Of a stretch of DNA of 44,583 bases, positions 22,869 through 33,129 are shown one piece after another (within the stretch, counting starts at the first letter, position 1; every line of letters begins with the position of its first letter). Origin of the DNA: Welwitschia mirabilis (Eukaryota > Gnetophyta > Gnetopsida > Welwitschiales); assembly GCA_051453625.1 (NCBI GenBank), contig JBOZIK010000001.1, positions 31,016,724-31,061,306 on the forward strand. Direction: 5' to 3'. The notes below the pieces were generated by a model. It had not been told where the DNA came from. It did not search any database and worked only from the letters and a program-made list of their open reading frames with translations. The position numbers and the translations under genes were made by a program.

Positions 22869-22997
22869 CATGCATGTAAAGATAAAACATCATGAATGAG
22901 GGTAGTTAAGAGAGGGATTACATAACATCTCATAAATGATTACCTAGCCACCAGATGCTTTTAATAATATAATCAAGATAATGCTTCACATTTAATA

Positions 22998-23280
22998 ATG
23001 AAAAAAATGAATAAATAACATATCTCCATAGTATACATTCAATTAAGTATTTACATTCAATTGCATAATAAAAGATATTATTTCCACAATAAGAGCATAT
23101 AAAAATTAGGTATAAACATTTACACAAAACGGTATTCATATTACAATTTAATAAGACTACATTTCAAGAATCATAGCATTTACAACAATTGGGGGTTTCA
23201 AGTAAATCAAATTTTTTTAAATATTGTATTAAACATAAACTTATAAATTTTATAAGAAATGTAAAAATGTGTATGTGACA
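22998..23280 (-). repeat. Right arm of a long inverted repeat
   Basis: The reverse complement of 19155-19432. It starts about 70 bp outside the inferred LTR end and stops at GTGACA. Together the arms bracket about 3.6 kb. Confidence 0.8.
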
Positions 23281-24369
23281 ATTTCACATAAGATACAATT
23301 TCAAAAAAAGTACTAAAAGCAAGATGAAATAACTCTTAGTTTCTTTTGTATCTATAAAACTGGGATTATTTTTGTACAATGATGCTTTCATCTATGTAAG
23401 TGCTAAATAAGAAAAGAAATTTATTTTTACTAGTTTGGGCATTAAATTTTAATAAGAAATTATATAAACTTAGAGTTTTAGCTTTTTTAGTATTCTTTTT
23501 AATGCTAAAATATAGTACAAATTCATCATAACATGTTTACTAAAACTAAAATTTAGTAGAGATGAATTTCTAGTAATATGTTTACATCTTGCACTATATT
23601 TTTGGATTCGATATGGTTGCTAAGTATGTTAATATTTGGAATCCTTGATCTTAAAAAATTTTAGATATCTATTCTCTAGTTTGATAAATACTTTTCCACA
23701 CTCTAAACAAGATCTTTTCTCATTATTATACTACTAACATGTTGCAATTAAAAGGATGCTAATTTAACTAGTAATATCTTAAACTTCTATTGATAGAGGA
23801 TTGGATTTAAAACTTTGATTTTATATTAGATATTATTGAGAAACAAGATTTTCAAGATCATGATATAAGATTTCTAAAAAAAACTGAATTTTATGTTTCC
23901 TCCTCTCGTTATTGCATGAAGATCTTGCTTTATAAAGGCAATCATGCCACTAGGGTTTTACCTACCCTTAAGCAAGGAACCACATAAGTCTTAGCAATTC
24001 ACCCTTCCTTTAATGTGAAAATACATTTCAAGAAAAAACCAGAGTGCCTGGGGAAAAACCATGGAAATGTAACCTACAATAAAACCTCTAAAAAGGGGTT
24101 GCCATCTAAGAGAACTTCTTTATTAAAGAAGTAGTTAATTTACTACTAGACATCTCATAGCAAATAGGATTATTATGTGTATTAAACATTTCATAATATT
24201 ATGCCAAAACATGTAATGCACATCGTATAGTACTAGGCCATATTCGCATTACACATCTCATAGTAGTAGAATCAAGTGCAACTTCAATCAAGGACTCATA
24301 AGTCAAATAAAGTCCATAATGTACAAGAAATAAATGAGTTGATTCAAATAATTGTTAATCTGATTTTAG
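23281..24369. other. No gene recognised; may include the 3' LTR of the second copia element
   Basis: Between about 24130 and 24300 the sequence CATCTCATAG-like recurs, and on the minus strand a TGAGATGTG start follows the RNase H end at a plausible distance. This could be the 3' LTR of the element at 24370-28470, but I could not find a matching 5' LTR. The rest is AT-rich with no motif. Confidence 0.35.
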
Positions 24370-25805
24370 ATTAGAAATACTAGAACTTCTTTTAATTAAG
24401 TAATTTGATAAGGACATTGGTAGTTTATTCTATAGTAAGATAGTATACTAGTATAGTAATTTCATTCTCTATGAGTTCCCTACTTTTATGGAACCCAATG
24501 TAAAAGTGATTGGTTTTTTTATAGTGCACTAGATTTTTAACAATGCAAATTTTTTACTGATGATTAATGAAGAGTCATGTTGCCTTAGTCTATTTAATGT
24601 TCATTACTTCTAATAATTTTCTCAACCATTTTATTTCTCTACATTCTTTAGAAATAGCTATATATTCGACTTCGACAAAAGATCATGCTATAGTTCTTGA
24701 ATGCTTTAATTGCTAAGATAGAGGTAATGTTTCAAAGAACATAATCTACCCTAATGTTGACAATGAGGTATCAATTTAACTAGTTAAATCTAAGTTAAAC
24801 TATGCCTTAAGAATGAATTAAGGGTTTCTTTTATAGGTAATACGTAACTCTTTTGCCTTTTTTAGGTATATCAGTACTCTCTTTATAGTGTTCAGATAAG
24901 TAACCTTGGGCATATAATGATATTTTAATAATACATCAATAACATATGATATGCCTCATCTAGTGATAGTTATATAAATTAGTCTTTCTACTATACTTAT
25001 GTATTCTATTTCATTTGTAGGTTCTAAGTGTTTGTCAATAGATATCTTGACATTTTTCTCTAAAGGCATTATAGCTTCTTTTGCATCTTCTACTCTAAAT
25101 TTTTGGATTAGACCTCTAATGTACTTCTTTTATGTTAAGAGGATTTCATCCTTTTACTAAATAATTTCTACACTTGAGTAGAATCTAACAAATCTAAGAT
25201 CAAAAATCTTAAATTCCTTACTCAATGTGATTTTTATTCATTTTACATCTTATTCATCACTTTGGTTATCAGCATATTATCTACATATAACATTAGGTGC
25301 TTATTAGATTTTTTAAATAATGTGCATTAACATCTTAATAATTACATAATTTAAATTCAATGAGATTTAAATAATTTAAAAGCTTAGTATACTATCCTCT
25401 TCTTAATCAATCTATACATCTTGTGTTCTTTGCGTTTTCTTTAAAACCCTTTGGTTGCATCATGTATATTTCTTCTTTTAAGTCTCCATAGAGAAAGACA
25501 ATCATTATATTGAATTGATAAATCTTCCATCGTTTTTTGTTCCCAAGGCAATTAGTATTATAATGGTAGTCCATTTTGTTGTTAAAGTAAAGCCTTAATT
25601 ATAGTCAAGTCCTTTCTTTTGTCATAGGCCTATAGCAATAAATCAAGCTTTATGTTACTTAAGTGTGTTATTTGTATTATATTTATTATGTAAAATCTAT
25701 TTTTTAGGTAATGTTATGCATCCTAATAGAATTTTTATAAACTTCTAAGTATTATTTTCAATAAGATTATCATATTCTTCTTGCATGACATTTATCCAAT
25801 GATGA
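24370..25805 (-). pseudogene. Copia reverse transcriptase and RNase H (second element)
   Basis: Going down from 25805: VMQEEYDNLIENNT is the reverse transcriptase start, FLYGDLKEEIYMMQPKGF at 25447-25500 is the region before the catalytic box, and LYVDNMLIT at about 25270-25291 is the catalytic box with YVDD changed to YVDN. RNase H is visible as FVEVEYIAISKECREIKWLR at about 24610-24680 and NLVHYKKTNHF followed by HKSRELIENEI, the usual end of the domain. Stops interrupt all parts. The loss of the second Asp of YVDD would abolish polymerase activity even without the stops. The function would have been reverse transcription of the element RNA. Confidence 0.88.
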
Positions 25806-26506
25806 TGTTGAATAACATTTTTAAATGAGATTGCTTCACCATCAAAATCCAAATGGAGCTTAACATTATCATCATTATGAGATGCATGTTAGCCATGTCT
25901 AGTTCCAAATTTACACTTTTATACATTATGAATATCTTAGAAAGAATATTACAACCAAGTACTTCAATGTTGCCTATAGGTAACCTCAACTTCTTTAGTT
26001 GGAGAACATGCTAAATTGCTACTTGAACCATGATTAAGTATGCATAAAGCATTAAATTATTCAATTCCTATATGTTACAAAGAAGTTGTACTAATACAAA
26101 AAATAAGAGTAAGGTAAGTGGCTACATGCCCTCCTTTAACTATAGGATATTAAGCATCCAAAATAGTTACCGATTTAGAGTAAGGATGAAGCTTTAAAAA
26201 GATCAAGTTGAAAATCATTAATCAACGTCTCTAAAAAGATGATGTCACAAGAAACATTACTCTTATAATGCTTTAGAGATAAACTCAATGACCCTTCTAA
26301 TTAATTGAATATCCCATAAAGATGCTTATATAAGCATGTACTCCAAATTTTTCATAATGTTCCTATGAAACATGAACATAGCACTTATAACTAAATACCA
26401 AAAGTGATGCAATTTTAACTTGAATCCATATCAATTCTTACATGAAAATACTCCTTTTTCAGTATATCAATCGATGTGGTTATTTAGATGTATAGTTGTA
26501 TTTATT

Positions 26507-26816
26507 AAATCACGTCAAGAATAGGTCTCACACCCACTAAATTACATCATGAAATGTGCCATATCCCTAATTGTGTAATTAAATTATTTAATGATGTTAT
26601 TTTATTAAGATNNNNNNNNNNNNNNNNNNNNNNNNNNNNNNNNNNNNNNNNNNNNNNNNNNNNNNNNNNNNNNNNNNNNNNNNNNNNNNNNNNNNNNNNN
26701 NNNNNNNNNNNAAATCATGTCAAGAATAGGTCTTACACCCACTAAATTACATCATGAAATGTGCCATATCCCTAATTATGTAATTAAATTATTTAATGAT
26801 GTTATTTTATTAAGAT
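26507..26816. repeat. 105-bp direct duplication flanking a 100-N gap
   Basis: 26507-26611 and 26712-26816 are the same 105 bases except for three transitions. The first copy ends exactly at the gap and the second begins exactly after it. The likeliest cause is two overlapping contigs, perhaps from two haplotypes, placed side by side rather than merged. Confidence 0.9.
26612..26711. other. Assembly gap (100 N)
   Basis: Placeholder gap between two nearly identical sequences; probably not real missing DNA. Confidence 0.95.
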
Positions 26817-27290
26817 TTTTGGAGATAGGGATTTAAATAATAAATTCCTTTAGAAGTAAGAAATTATTTAAATTCAGTAGATGTATACTCATCATCATTA
26901 TTAGAGTGAAAACTCTTAATTATAAAATTGGTTTGCTTTTCTATTTAGAGTTTAAACTTTTTGAAAATTTCCAGAGTCTAAGATTTGAACTTGATAAAAT
27001 ACACTCAAGTCATCCAAGAACAATCATCAATAAAAAGAGATAAAATAATAAAAGCCATGGGAAGTAGAAACTATCATAAGTTCACATAGATCACTATGAA
27101 TAAGTAAAGCTTTTCGATCAACATGCCACTTACTTAATATAAATCACTGTCTAGTTACTTTACCCATTAGACATTCTTTACATTGAGGAAACTTCTATGC
27201 AATAGATGAAAAAGCTAGTGGTCATTCTCATGCATCACATTCATGATGCAAGAAGTATGATGTTCTAGTCGAGGATGCCATAATAGTGAG

Positions 27291-28470
27291 GAAGAGATCT
27301 CATCTTGGAAAATTATGTAATTGACCTCTTTTATTTTAACACAATCTTAAAGATGAATAAGTTTTCTACCTATGTAGCCTTTTATAACCATTTTTTAATT
27401 AAAACTATAAATGTTCATTAAGGCTTAGTCATAGAAATTAAGTGATCTTATCACACCAAAGTTGAAATTGATAAAAGATATGGCCTTAAAAAAGGCACAT
27501 ATAGAACATTAGAAAGAGTTTGGTGAGAGAGAGATGTCAAGTCAAGTTAAGGGTAATTAAATCATAGTCTTTTACTAGGATTAGAGTTCTATCTGTTAAA
27601 TAAACCTAACTTAGTGCTATGCCAAAGTCATCAAAATAATCACATTAATAGGTCATATGATGAATAGCATCTATGTCAATAACTTACATATCATCAATAA
27701 GTATGTGATCATTCATACCCATAAAGTCATAGTTATCAAAAATTACATGTGACTCAAACTTTTCATTATTAAGGGATTTATATTTTTCAGTAATTGCATT
27801 GGCATTAGGTGTAGATTTCATCTTGTCTTAAGGTATGCAACAGAGTCTATTATATGACCTTGTCTTTCACATCATGAGTGCTAATATTTATTTTTTTTCA
27901 AAGTAGCAATATGCTAAAATCACTTCTTATTTAGCTGAGTCTAGTTAGGCTTCTTAGCTAGCCATTTTTATGGAGCCTTACACTTTTCATAATGCCTTAG
28001 GTGGATTAGAGCTACTAGAAGATTGCTTATGTTGACAAGGAGGTCCTCAAGAATGATATACTTTGAATACCGCATCAAAGGATAATGAGTGTATGAAGTT
28101 AAATTATGCTTCTATGATAATAATATTCTTACTAAACATGTTAACATTCATATTAGATAGTCACTTATTTTCACAAAGAGGTATAATATAGCTATAAAAA
28201 GATAAATCCTCTAAGCAACAATGAATCAAGTTGGTATAATGAATGCATACTTTATTCATGGAATCTATCTTAGTAACCTTCGCCTTAATATCTATCATTT
28301 GAGCTACATGTTGATGCATTTTTTCCCTTTTATAGTAAATATGGTTTATTCTCATGATGAGATTAATTTGTTCTAGATCATTCTTCACATGAAATTTATC
28401 ATGTAAAGTATAATAGTTAGTATAATTAGATTTGCTTCTATCAACCATTATTTTATGCAAAGTAGCCATT
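27291..28470 (-). pseudogene. Copia gag and protease (second element)
   Basis: A 102-codon open frame at 28161-28469 contains MHQHVAQMIDIKAKVTKID, NLIHCCLEDLSFYSYI and ends in CENK. This matches the spacing of the gag domain H-x-x-x-M-I, the I-x-D/S stretch and the SLP-x-x-(F/Y) block of plant copia elements, with the SLP replaced. Near 27860-27910 CERQGHIIDS is the remains of the zinc knuckle. Near 27640-27700 IDIDAIHHMTY is the protease active site, where D-S-G has become D-I-D, so it is inactive. The stretch between is stop-rich. Confidence 0.75.
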
Positions 28471-30323
28471 TATTTTTACATTATCTTTGTGAACTTATAA
28501 TTAATGACTTTTCATGCACCTTCTTCATCTAAATTTTAAAAAAAAGTATGCTCTTATTTGAAAAATTCTCTATTAGATTCATAAATGTGCATTATAGATG
28601 TGAAGTCTTCATTTCAATTCTCTCAAATCTGATCATCATATAACATTATCCTAAGGTTTACTATTATTTTAGTAGTTAATATGAACCTAAATCTATTTGA
28701 CAAAATTTAGAATTTGCCTTTTGATAAAGTAGTCATAATAAATTCTAAGAAGATAGAGAGAAGGTTTAACAAGTTATGAGGTGAAGTTGAATTCTTGAGG
28801 GATCTTACTCACATCCACTATTGAAAAGATATCTATCCAGTACAAAAATGAAATTCATTAAAACCTGAAAAAAAACTAGAAAAATTTGAAGACAATGGTA
28901 TAGTTATAAAAAAAAGGGGATCTTCTCTAATCTACAAGTTCAAGTGATCTATCCAAGTTACAATGCAAAGAAAAATAAGTCATAACACAGAGGTATAGTC
29001 ATAATAAAAAGGAATTAATTGCAAAAATACAAGTGATTTATCTAAATCACAATGTATGAAAATCAAGATAAACCACCCAAACTATGAAATACCTACATGC
29101 ATAGGGACAAGCAAAGGTATTTTTTTTAAAACGTTCTTTATGTAAAAAAGGTGAATTTTAATTCAAGGGATCTAATTTAATTATTAGATAATAAAAATAT
29201 AGATTTATCAATTTTAAAGTCTACTCTTGAATCTAGGTAGTGATCACATCCTTTTTAAGGATGGTACTCTAATCTTCTAAGGGAGTAAAAGGATAAAATG
29301 TAAAACATCTTAGTGAGGCATCCAAGCTATCAATTATTTTTGATTAACTTAGCTATATACCTTCTTTAAGAGAGAATAATATGTAATGTCAGTGACCTAC
29401 TCATTCCTTAGACTCAGTAAATTTTATATGGTAATAACATTCAAGTAGATCCTACCACTATGCATCTAGCCTTTATAATATACCTTTGAATACTAAGGCA
29501 TATGCAAGAATCTAGACTTGAGCACCTAGGACATTTCTAGTTAAGATAGACATAACTTTCTGTATAGCCTGAACTTCATACTTAAGGTTGTTAAATACTA
29601 TATACTAAGATTGAAAGATAGCTAGCCTAACATGAATCTTTATCTGTATAAGGCTCCCCATGCCTATTACTAATAAAGACTTATTTTCAGTGAAAATATG
29701 TGATGTCTTTAGGGGTGAGAGATAATTTCCAATTTTTAAACCATAATAATAAAAATTTAAATTTTAAATATAATAAAAAATAAAGAAAAACATCGAAATA
29801 TACACATGAAGATAAGGACTAACTTTGTATAATTTAGCTAAGTGGATCTTACTCAACATTCTAGAGTTATCTTAATCTACCTAAATTACAAAACTTAAGT
29901 CTAACTAAGAGGAAAAATTAAGTTAAGTGGATCATGCTCCATATTTCTAGATTAACTTAATGAGAAATAAATAAGGTTCAAAACTTACAATAATCATGAA
30001 AATTCCCAAAAATATTTGAAAACACCAAATAATTCTTAATAACTGAATTTATGACTTACAAGCATGAAAAATTCCAAAAATTCAAGAAAACATGAAAAAG
30101 ATCAAAAATTGCTCAAAACAGCTAAAAATAAAAAACTATATACATGATACTGAGCTAATGGTTAAGCACTAACTCAGCTAAACTCATGTGGGACAACTAA
30201 GCTAAGACCTAGCAATGAGTTAGCAATTCTACATGTATGCAGAAATCAGAAATAGCTCACATAAAATCATATGTACATATAATATAAAATTTAAAGAGCA
30301 TAAATTTCTTAAAAAATTTCATT
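28471..30323. other. No gene recognised; upstream part of the second copia element and unknown DNA
   Basis: The first few hundred bases should hold the gag N-terminus and 5' LTR of the element to the left, but I could not define them. A weak tandem pair starts with GGTATAGTTAT near 28895 and GGTATAGTCAT near 28992; both contain a CAAGTGAT-TATC-AA block. The rest is AT-rich and featureless to me. Confidence 0.35.
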
Positions 30324-30392
30324 TTGGCTCCATTAGGAATTAAACTCAAGACTCCCTCTTCATGGATAAGTATCTTAACCATTATGCCAACA
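30324..30392 (-). repeat. tRNA-derived sequence (SINE-head-like)
   Basis: On the minus strand the 69 bases read like a degenerate tRNA: an A-box-like TAATGGTTAAGATAC near the 5' side, an anticodon-arm-sized middle, and a B-box-like GAGTTTAATTCC (consensus GGTTCGANTCC) about 30 nt later, ending in TGGAGCC. The acceptor stem does not pair well and the T-loop is altered, so it is unlikely to be a working tRNA gene. It may be the head of an old SINE whose body would extend to lower coordinates. No tail or target duplication was identified. Confidence 0.5.
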
Positions 30393-31152
30393 TCATGTTT
30401 GTGATAATGCACTTCATGAAAATAATTAAAATAACTTTAATAGATGTACTATAAGAACATAATAGATGATACGTGCTAACAGTAGGAAGATGCATAAAAA
30501 CACAAGAGATGGTGAAGTTTTTAGATAAATATAGCATAATGCGACATAAGAAGGTAGCGCCCATGGGCAGAAATGTGAGAAGACATTCACAAAAACTCCT
30601 TCAAGTAGGCATGGTCCTAGGTAGTAGATCTAGTGGGCAAAAAGCTAAGCATGAGTAAAGACTAAGGATCAGTAAATGAATGCTAAGAATATTAGATGAA
30701 AAATAGGTAATCAAGAGTAAGTAGGATATACTAAGAGAAGGAAAGATGTAGCTAAGATAATAGTAGCTAGTAAATAAGTAATGATTAAGGGGTAGTAGCA
30801 TGCAGGATCTCATAACGAACAATGGATCTTGACACAGCTATAGGTATAATGTAGCTAATAAGATAGTAGCTAGCAGGTAGTCAAGGATTGAGAAATGGCA
30901 AAGATAAATGTATCTATAAACCAACATAGCCCTTAGTAGATGCAGTTTAACAACTAGGCTACATGGTTGAGTAATGTTATTCAAAATAATTAGCTAGTGG
31001 TTTGTCAAAGTGAGTTAGTAGACTAGGAGAATCTATAGAAGAAGTATAAATTATAGTTTAGATTTATGCATAGATTACAAGCCAATTTTATGCATAAATT
31101 ACAAGCTAGGATGAAATGTGACAGAGCTACAAGAGATAAAAAATCTCATAAG
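30393..31152. other. No gene; weak GTAGCTA-rich repetitive sequence
   Basis: GTAGCTAAGATAATAGTAGCTAG at about 30748 and a similar GTAGCTAATAAGATAGTAGC at 30851 stand about 103 bp apart in a stretch rich in GTAG and AAGTA words. TTATGCATAGATTACAAGC and TTATGCATAAATTACAAGC recur near 31064 and 31089. Small open frames here are not convincing. Confidence 0.4.
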
Positions 31153-31232
31153 CATGTTGTGAACTAATAGCACACAAGGAATGTTATGCAGCCATGTTGT
31201 GAACTAATAGCACACAAGGAATGTTATGCCGC
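31153..31232 (+). repeat. Two tandem copies of a 40-bp unit at the LTR edge
   Basis: CATGTTGTGAACTAATAGCA is the start of both copies (31153 and 31193). The two 40-bp units differ at one position (A/C three bases from the end). Near identity inside very old DNA points to a recent duplication. The end of the unit overlaps the first bases of the LTR that begins at 31222, so it formed after that insertion or the LTR edge is a few bases off. Confidence 0.9.
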
Positions 31233-32458
31233 CAAATTATATATATTTGATAGGGTATTTTAAGTAGTTTTATAGGATATTAGATAGGTTTATGCTAAGT
31301 TTCAATAATAATGAAGAGCTAAGACAAATGTCACTAAAACATAAAATATTCATTACATTTGACAGTATTTGAAGCAATTTATAATACTTTCTATTTGAAG
31401 CAACAATCCTACAATAAAAGAGGCTAATGTGATATATGAAATACTTTATAAAAATCCATCATCTGCTAATCATCTAGATGATTATATAAATGATAAAATT
31501 ACTTAAGCTAATGAGGATGCATACTAGATTAATCTAATAGCTAATGTGGAACTCATATGATGTGGCATCATCTCCTGTGATGTCTGGATGACTAGTAGGA
31601 TGATACTAAAAACTAAGGCTTCACTAAACTTGACTAAACTCTAGCCATGTGGATTACATATTCTTATGTGGTTGTTAGGATTAATGGTGCATCTATTAGT
31701 ATTTGCTAATTTTAGAGTCTATTTTGTAATAAATAACTTATTTACCTGCAACTCCATTTTTATTATCTTTGGCATAGAAAATTATTTTAATAGGAGATTG
31801 AAGGACATGAGGTCCATTTATTATTATTGCAGAGAGATGTTTTCCTTGTTATTAGGTTGTGTTTCCTTTATTGATGTGTTGCTATCTTACAACATAGATG
31901 TTTGGTTTACTTTAATCAAAAATTTATTTTCCTTTTTATATCTTTTGTTATGTGCATCTTCTTTATGGTTTATGTTGCTTCTGATTCTGTCACAATTTCA
32001 TTGATGATATAGATCATAAGGGCAACCTTTGTAAAGGTTAACATTATTAGTTTAGGTGCATTACATTTCATTTTATAGATTAAATTTACATTGTTTTCAT
32101 ATTTTATTTGATGTACCTAATATATTAGGTTGATTTTGATTTGATGACAGGTTGATTTGGTAATCATACAGAAATTGCATCTAAAATAGAAATTTCATCT
32201 CATTTTCATAGTGTAATTTGCATAGTGTATTTATTTGTGTTGTTATTTTGCATTTTTAATTTATTTTACTTTAAGGTTACATAATTGTTTTATTTTAAAA
32301 TCAATTATCTTTCTCCTCACCTATGCCTTCAATGGGATTATGGCATTTGGATTACTTCCATCTATATTAGTGTGTTATGTTATTCAAAATTTATATATAT
32401 TTGTGATTTACAAGATTTATTTAAGGATATAACATTTGCACAGATACACACCATAACA
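31222..32458 (+). repeat. LTR 1 of Athila/Tat-type element
   Basis: Starts TGTTATGCCGCCAAATTATA, contains TTTGATAGGGTATTTTAAGTAG shortly after, and ends CCATAACA right before the primer site. Length is about 1237 bp, close to LTR 2 (about 1293 bp), and the two align in the first 60 bp and over the last 250 bp. By eye they differ at about a third of positions, so they come from different insertions or subfamilies. The membrane-protein-like frame at 31666-32004 lies wholly inside the LTR and is not a gene. Confidence 0.8.
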
Positions 32459-32461
32459 TAT

Positions 32462-32482
32462 TGGCATCATTGTTAGGGAAGG
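32462..32482 (+). other. Primer binding site 1
   Basis: TGGCATCATTGTTAGGGA corresponds to the Athila/Tat primer site TGGCGCCGTTGCCGGGGA with changes that are all C-to-T or G-to-A except none needing an indel. It lies three bases after the LTR end, as usual. Confidence 0.8.
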
Positions 32483-32514
32483 CTATGTGAAATTCAAGGA
32501 TTGTCATTACTCAG

Positions 32515-32598
32515 GTAAGTACTTTGGATTTCAGTTTAGGTATTTATCTATAGTAGTTTTATATTATTATAGTAGAAACATAGGTTTTATTTCTATAG
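32515..32598 (+). other. Candidate 84-nt leader intron
   Basis: CAG|GTAAGT at 32512-32520 is a near-perfect plant splice donor, 50 nt after the start of the primer site. The T-rich run ending TTTCTATAG at 32598 is an acceptor-like site. The interval is AT-rich, as plant introns are, and 84 nt is above the minimum intron size. A second, diverged element has the same arrangement at 38188-38269. See the corresponding finding. Confidence 0.4.
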
Positions 32599-32630
32599 TT
32601 TTTCATTTTTTTCATTCAAAAAATAATGCT

Positions 32631-32673
32631 CTATCATCCCCCATCTTGTCCAGATGACCTACAGTGATGATAG
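32631..32673 (+). repeat. Palindromic motif in leader 1
   Basis: CTATCATC at 32631-32638 pairs exactly with GATGATAG at 32666-32673. The inner part TTGTCCAGATGACC is the same core seen in the other copies of this motif. Confidence 0.6.
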
Positions 32674-32838
32674 CTTATGAAACTTAGGGATTTTTTGCTT
32701 TCATAATAACTTAGGTTTTCATATTGTTTCCTCTATCATTCAGATGACTTAGTGGACAATTTATAGCTTACATTCTATGTTATTTTGGGATTCTGTTTTT
32801 TTGGTGTTTTTTGTTTTTGGTTTTTTTGTGTCTGCTTT

Positions 32839-32861
32839 CATTCAGATACATCATCTGAATG
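32839..32861 (+). repeat. Perfect 9-bp hairpin in leader 1
   Basis: CATTCAGAT (32839-32847) and ATCTGAATG (32853-32861) are exact reverse complements around ACATC. It belongs to the family of palindromic motifs in these LTRs and leaders. Confidence 0.7.
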
Positions 32862-33129
32862 ACCATTAAGGTGTTATGTATAAAAATAGAACTAAGCATG
32901 CTAGGACATGGTAAACTTTGGTAAAAAGATGAAATATTAAAGATAGTGATTGTTGATTAAATAAAACATCCAAGAAGGTTTGGTTGACTATGAACTTAAC
33001 CTAAGTACACACACCCAAAGCACAGAAAATATTTCAAGACTTGAGTAGAATATTTTTTTGCATTTATTATTTTTAAATTCTATTTTTTAAAATAAAAATT
33101 TTCAAAAAATAGTTTATAAGAAAATAATT

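Larger units (their letters stand above)
19886..22927 (-). repeat. Candidate long LTR (minus strand) with internal tandem arrays
   Basis: On the plus strand the block starts TGTAACACCC and ends GGATTACATAACA, so on the minus strand it runs TGTTATG... to ...GGGTGTTACA. This is followed by a primer-site-like TTTTAGGTATCAAAG. That junction is typical of plant LTR retrotransposons. A TATA-like box lies about 230 bp inside the minus-strand start. The 5' and 3' limits are inferred, the partner LTR is not in the window, and no gag-pol was identified to the left. The roughly 3 kb length includes two gaps and two repeat arrays. It could instead be a composite of several smaller repeats. Confidence 0.5.
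26200..27290 (-). pseudogene. Copia integrase and pre-integrase domain (second element)
   Basis: WHPRLEHHTSC at about 27250-27290 is the pre-integrase HRLGH motif. FPQCKECLMGKVTRQ at about 27145-27190 carries the C-x2-C of the zinc part, and LLIHSDLCELM follows. LFIDDCSWMT with VYFIKFKS at about 26970-27030 gives the first catalytic Asp, and NNDDEYTSTEFK at about 26850-26890 marks the second Asp region. KFGVHAYISIFMGYSINQKG at about 26280-26350 is the integrase end. The region around the catalytic Glu falls near the assembly gap and its duplicated flanks and cannot be judged. Confidence 0.85.
24370..28470 (-). mobile_element. Second Ty1/copia element, heavily decayed body
   Basis: Domains follow the copia order on the minus strand: gag at about 28160-28470, degenerate knuckle and protease at 27650-27910, pre-integrase region and integrase at 26200-27290, reverse transcriptase at 24780-25805, RNase H at 24370-24760. 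It is of a different subfamily from the first element, as most of its motif wordings differ. No LTR pair or target duplication could be set, so the limits given are those of the recognisable coding part. Stops are more frequent than in the first element, suggesting it is older. A 100-N gap with duplicated flanks breaks the integrase. Confidence 0.88.

Noticed and set aside
24130-24300. 3' LTR of the second copia element
   Set aside because: A TGAGATGTG-type start is in a plausible place, but no matching 5' LTR, target duplication or primer site was found, so it is mentioned only within the region entry.
31666-32004. Plus-strand 112-codon hydrophobic frame
   Set aside because: It lies inside LTR 1, and its Leu/Phe/Ile richness follows the T-rich LTR sequence.
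32235-32476. Two overlapping plus-strand frames of about 65 codons
   Set aside because: They lie in the end of LTR 1 and run across the primer site, so they are not coding.
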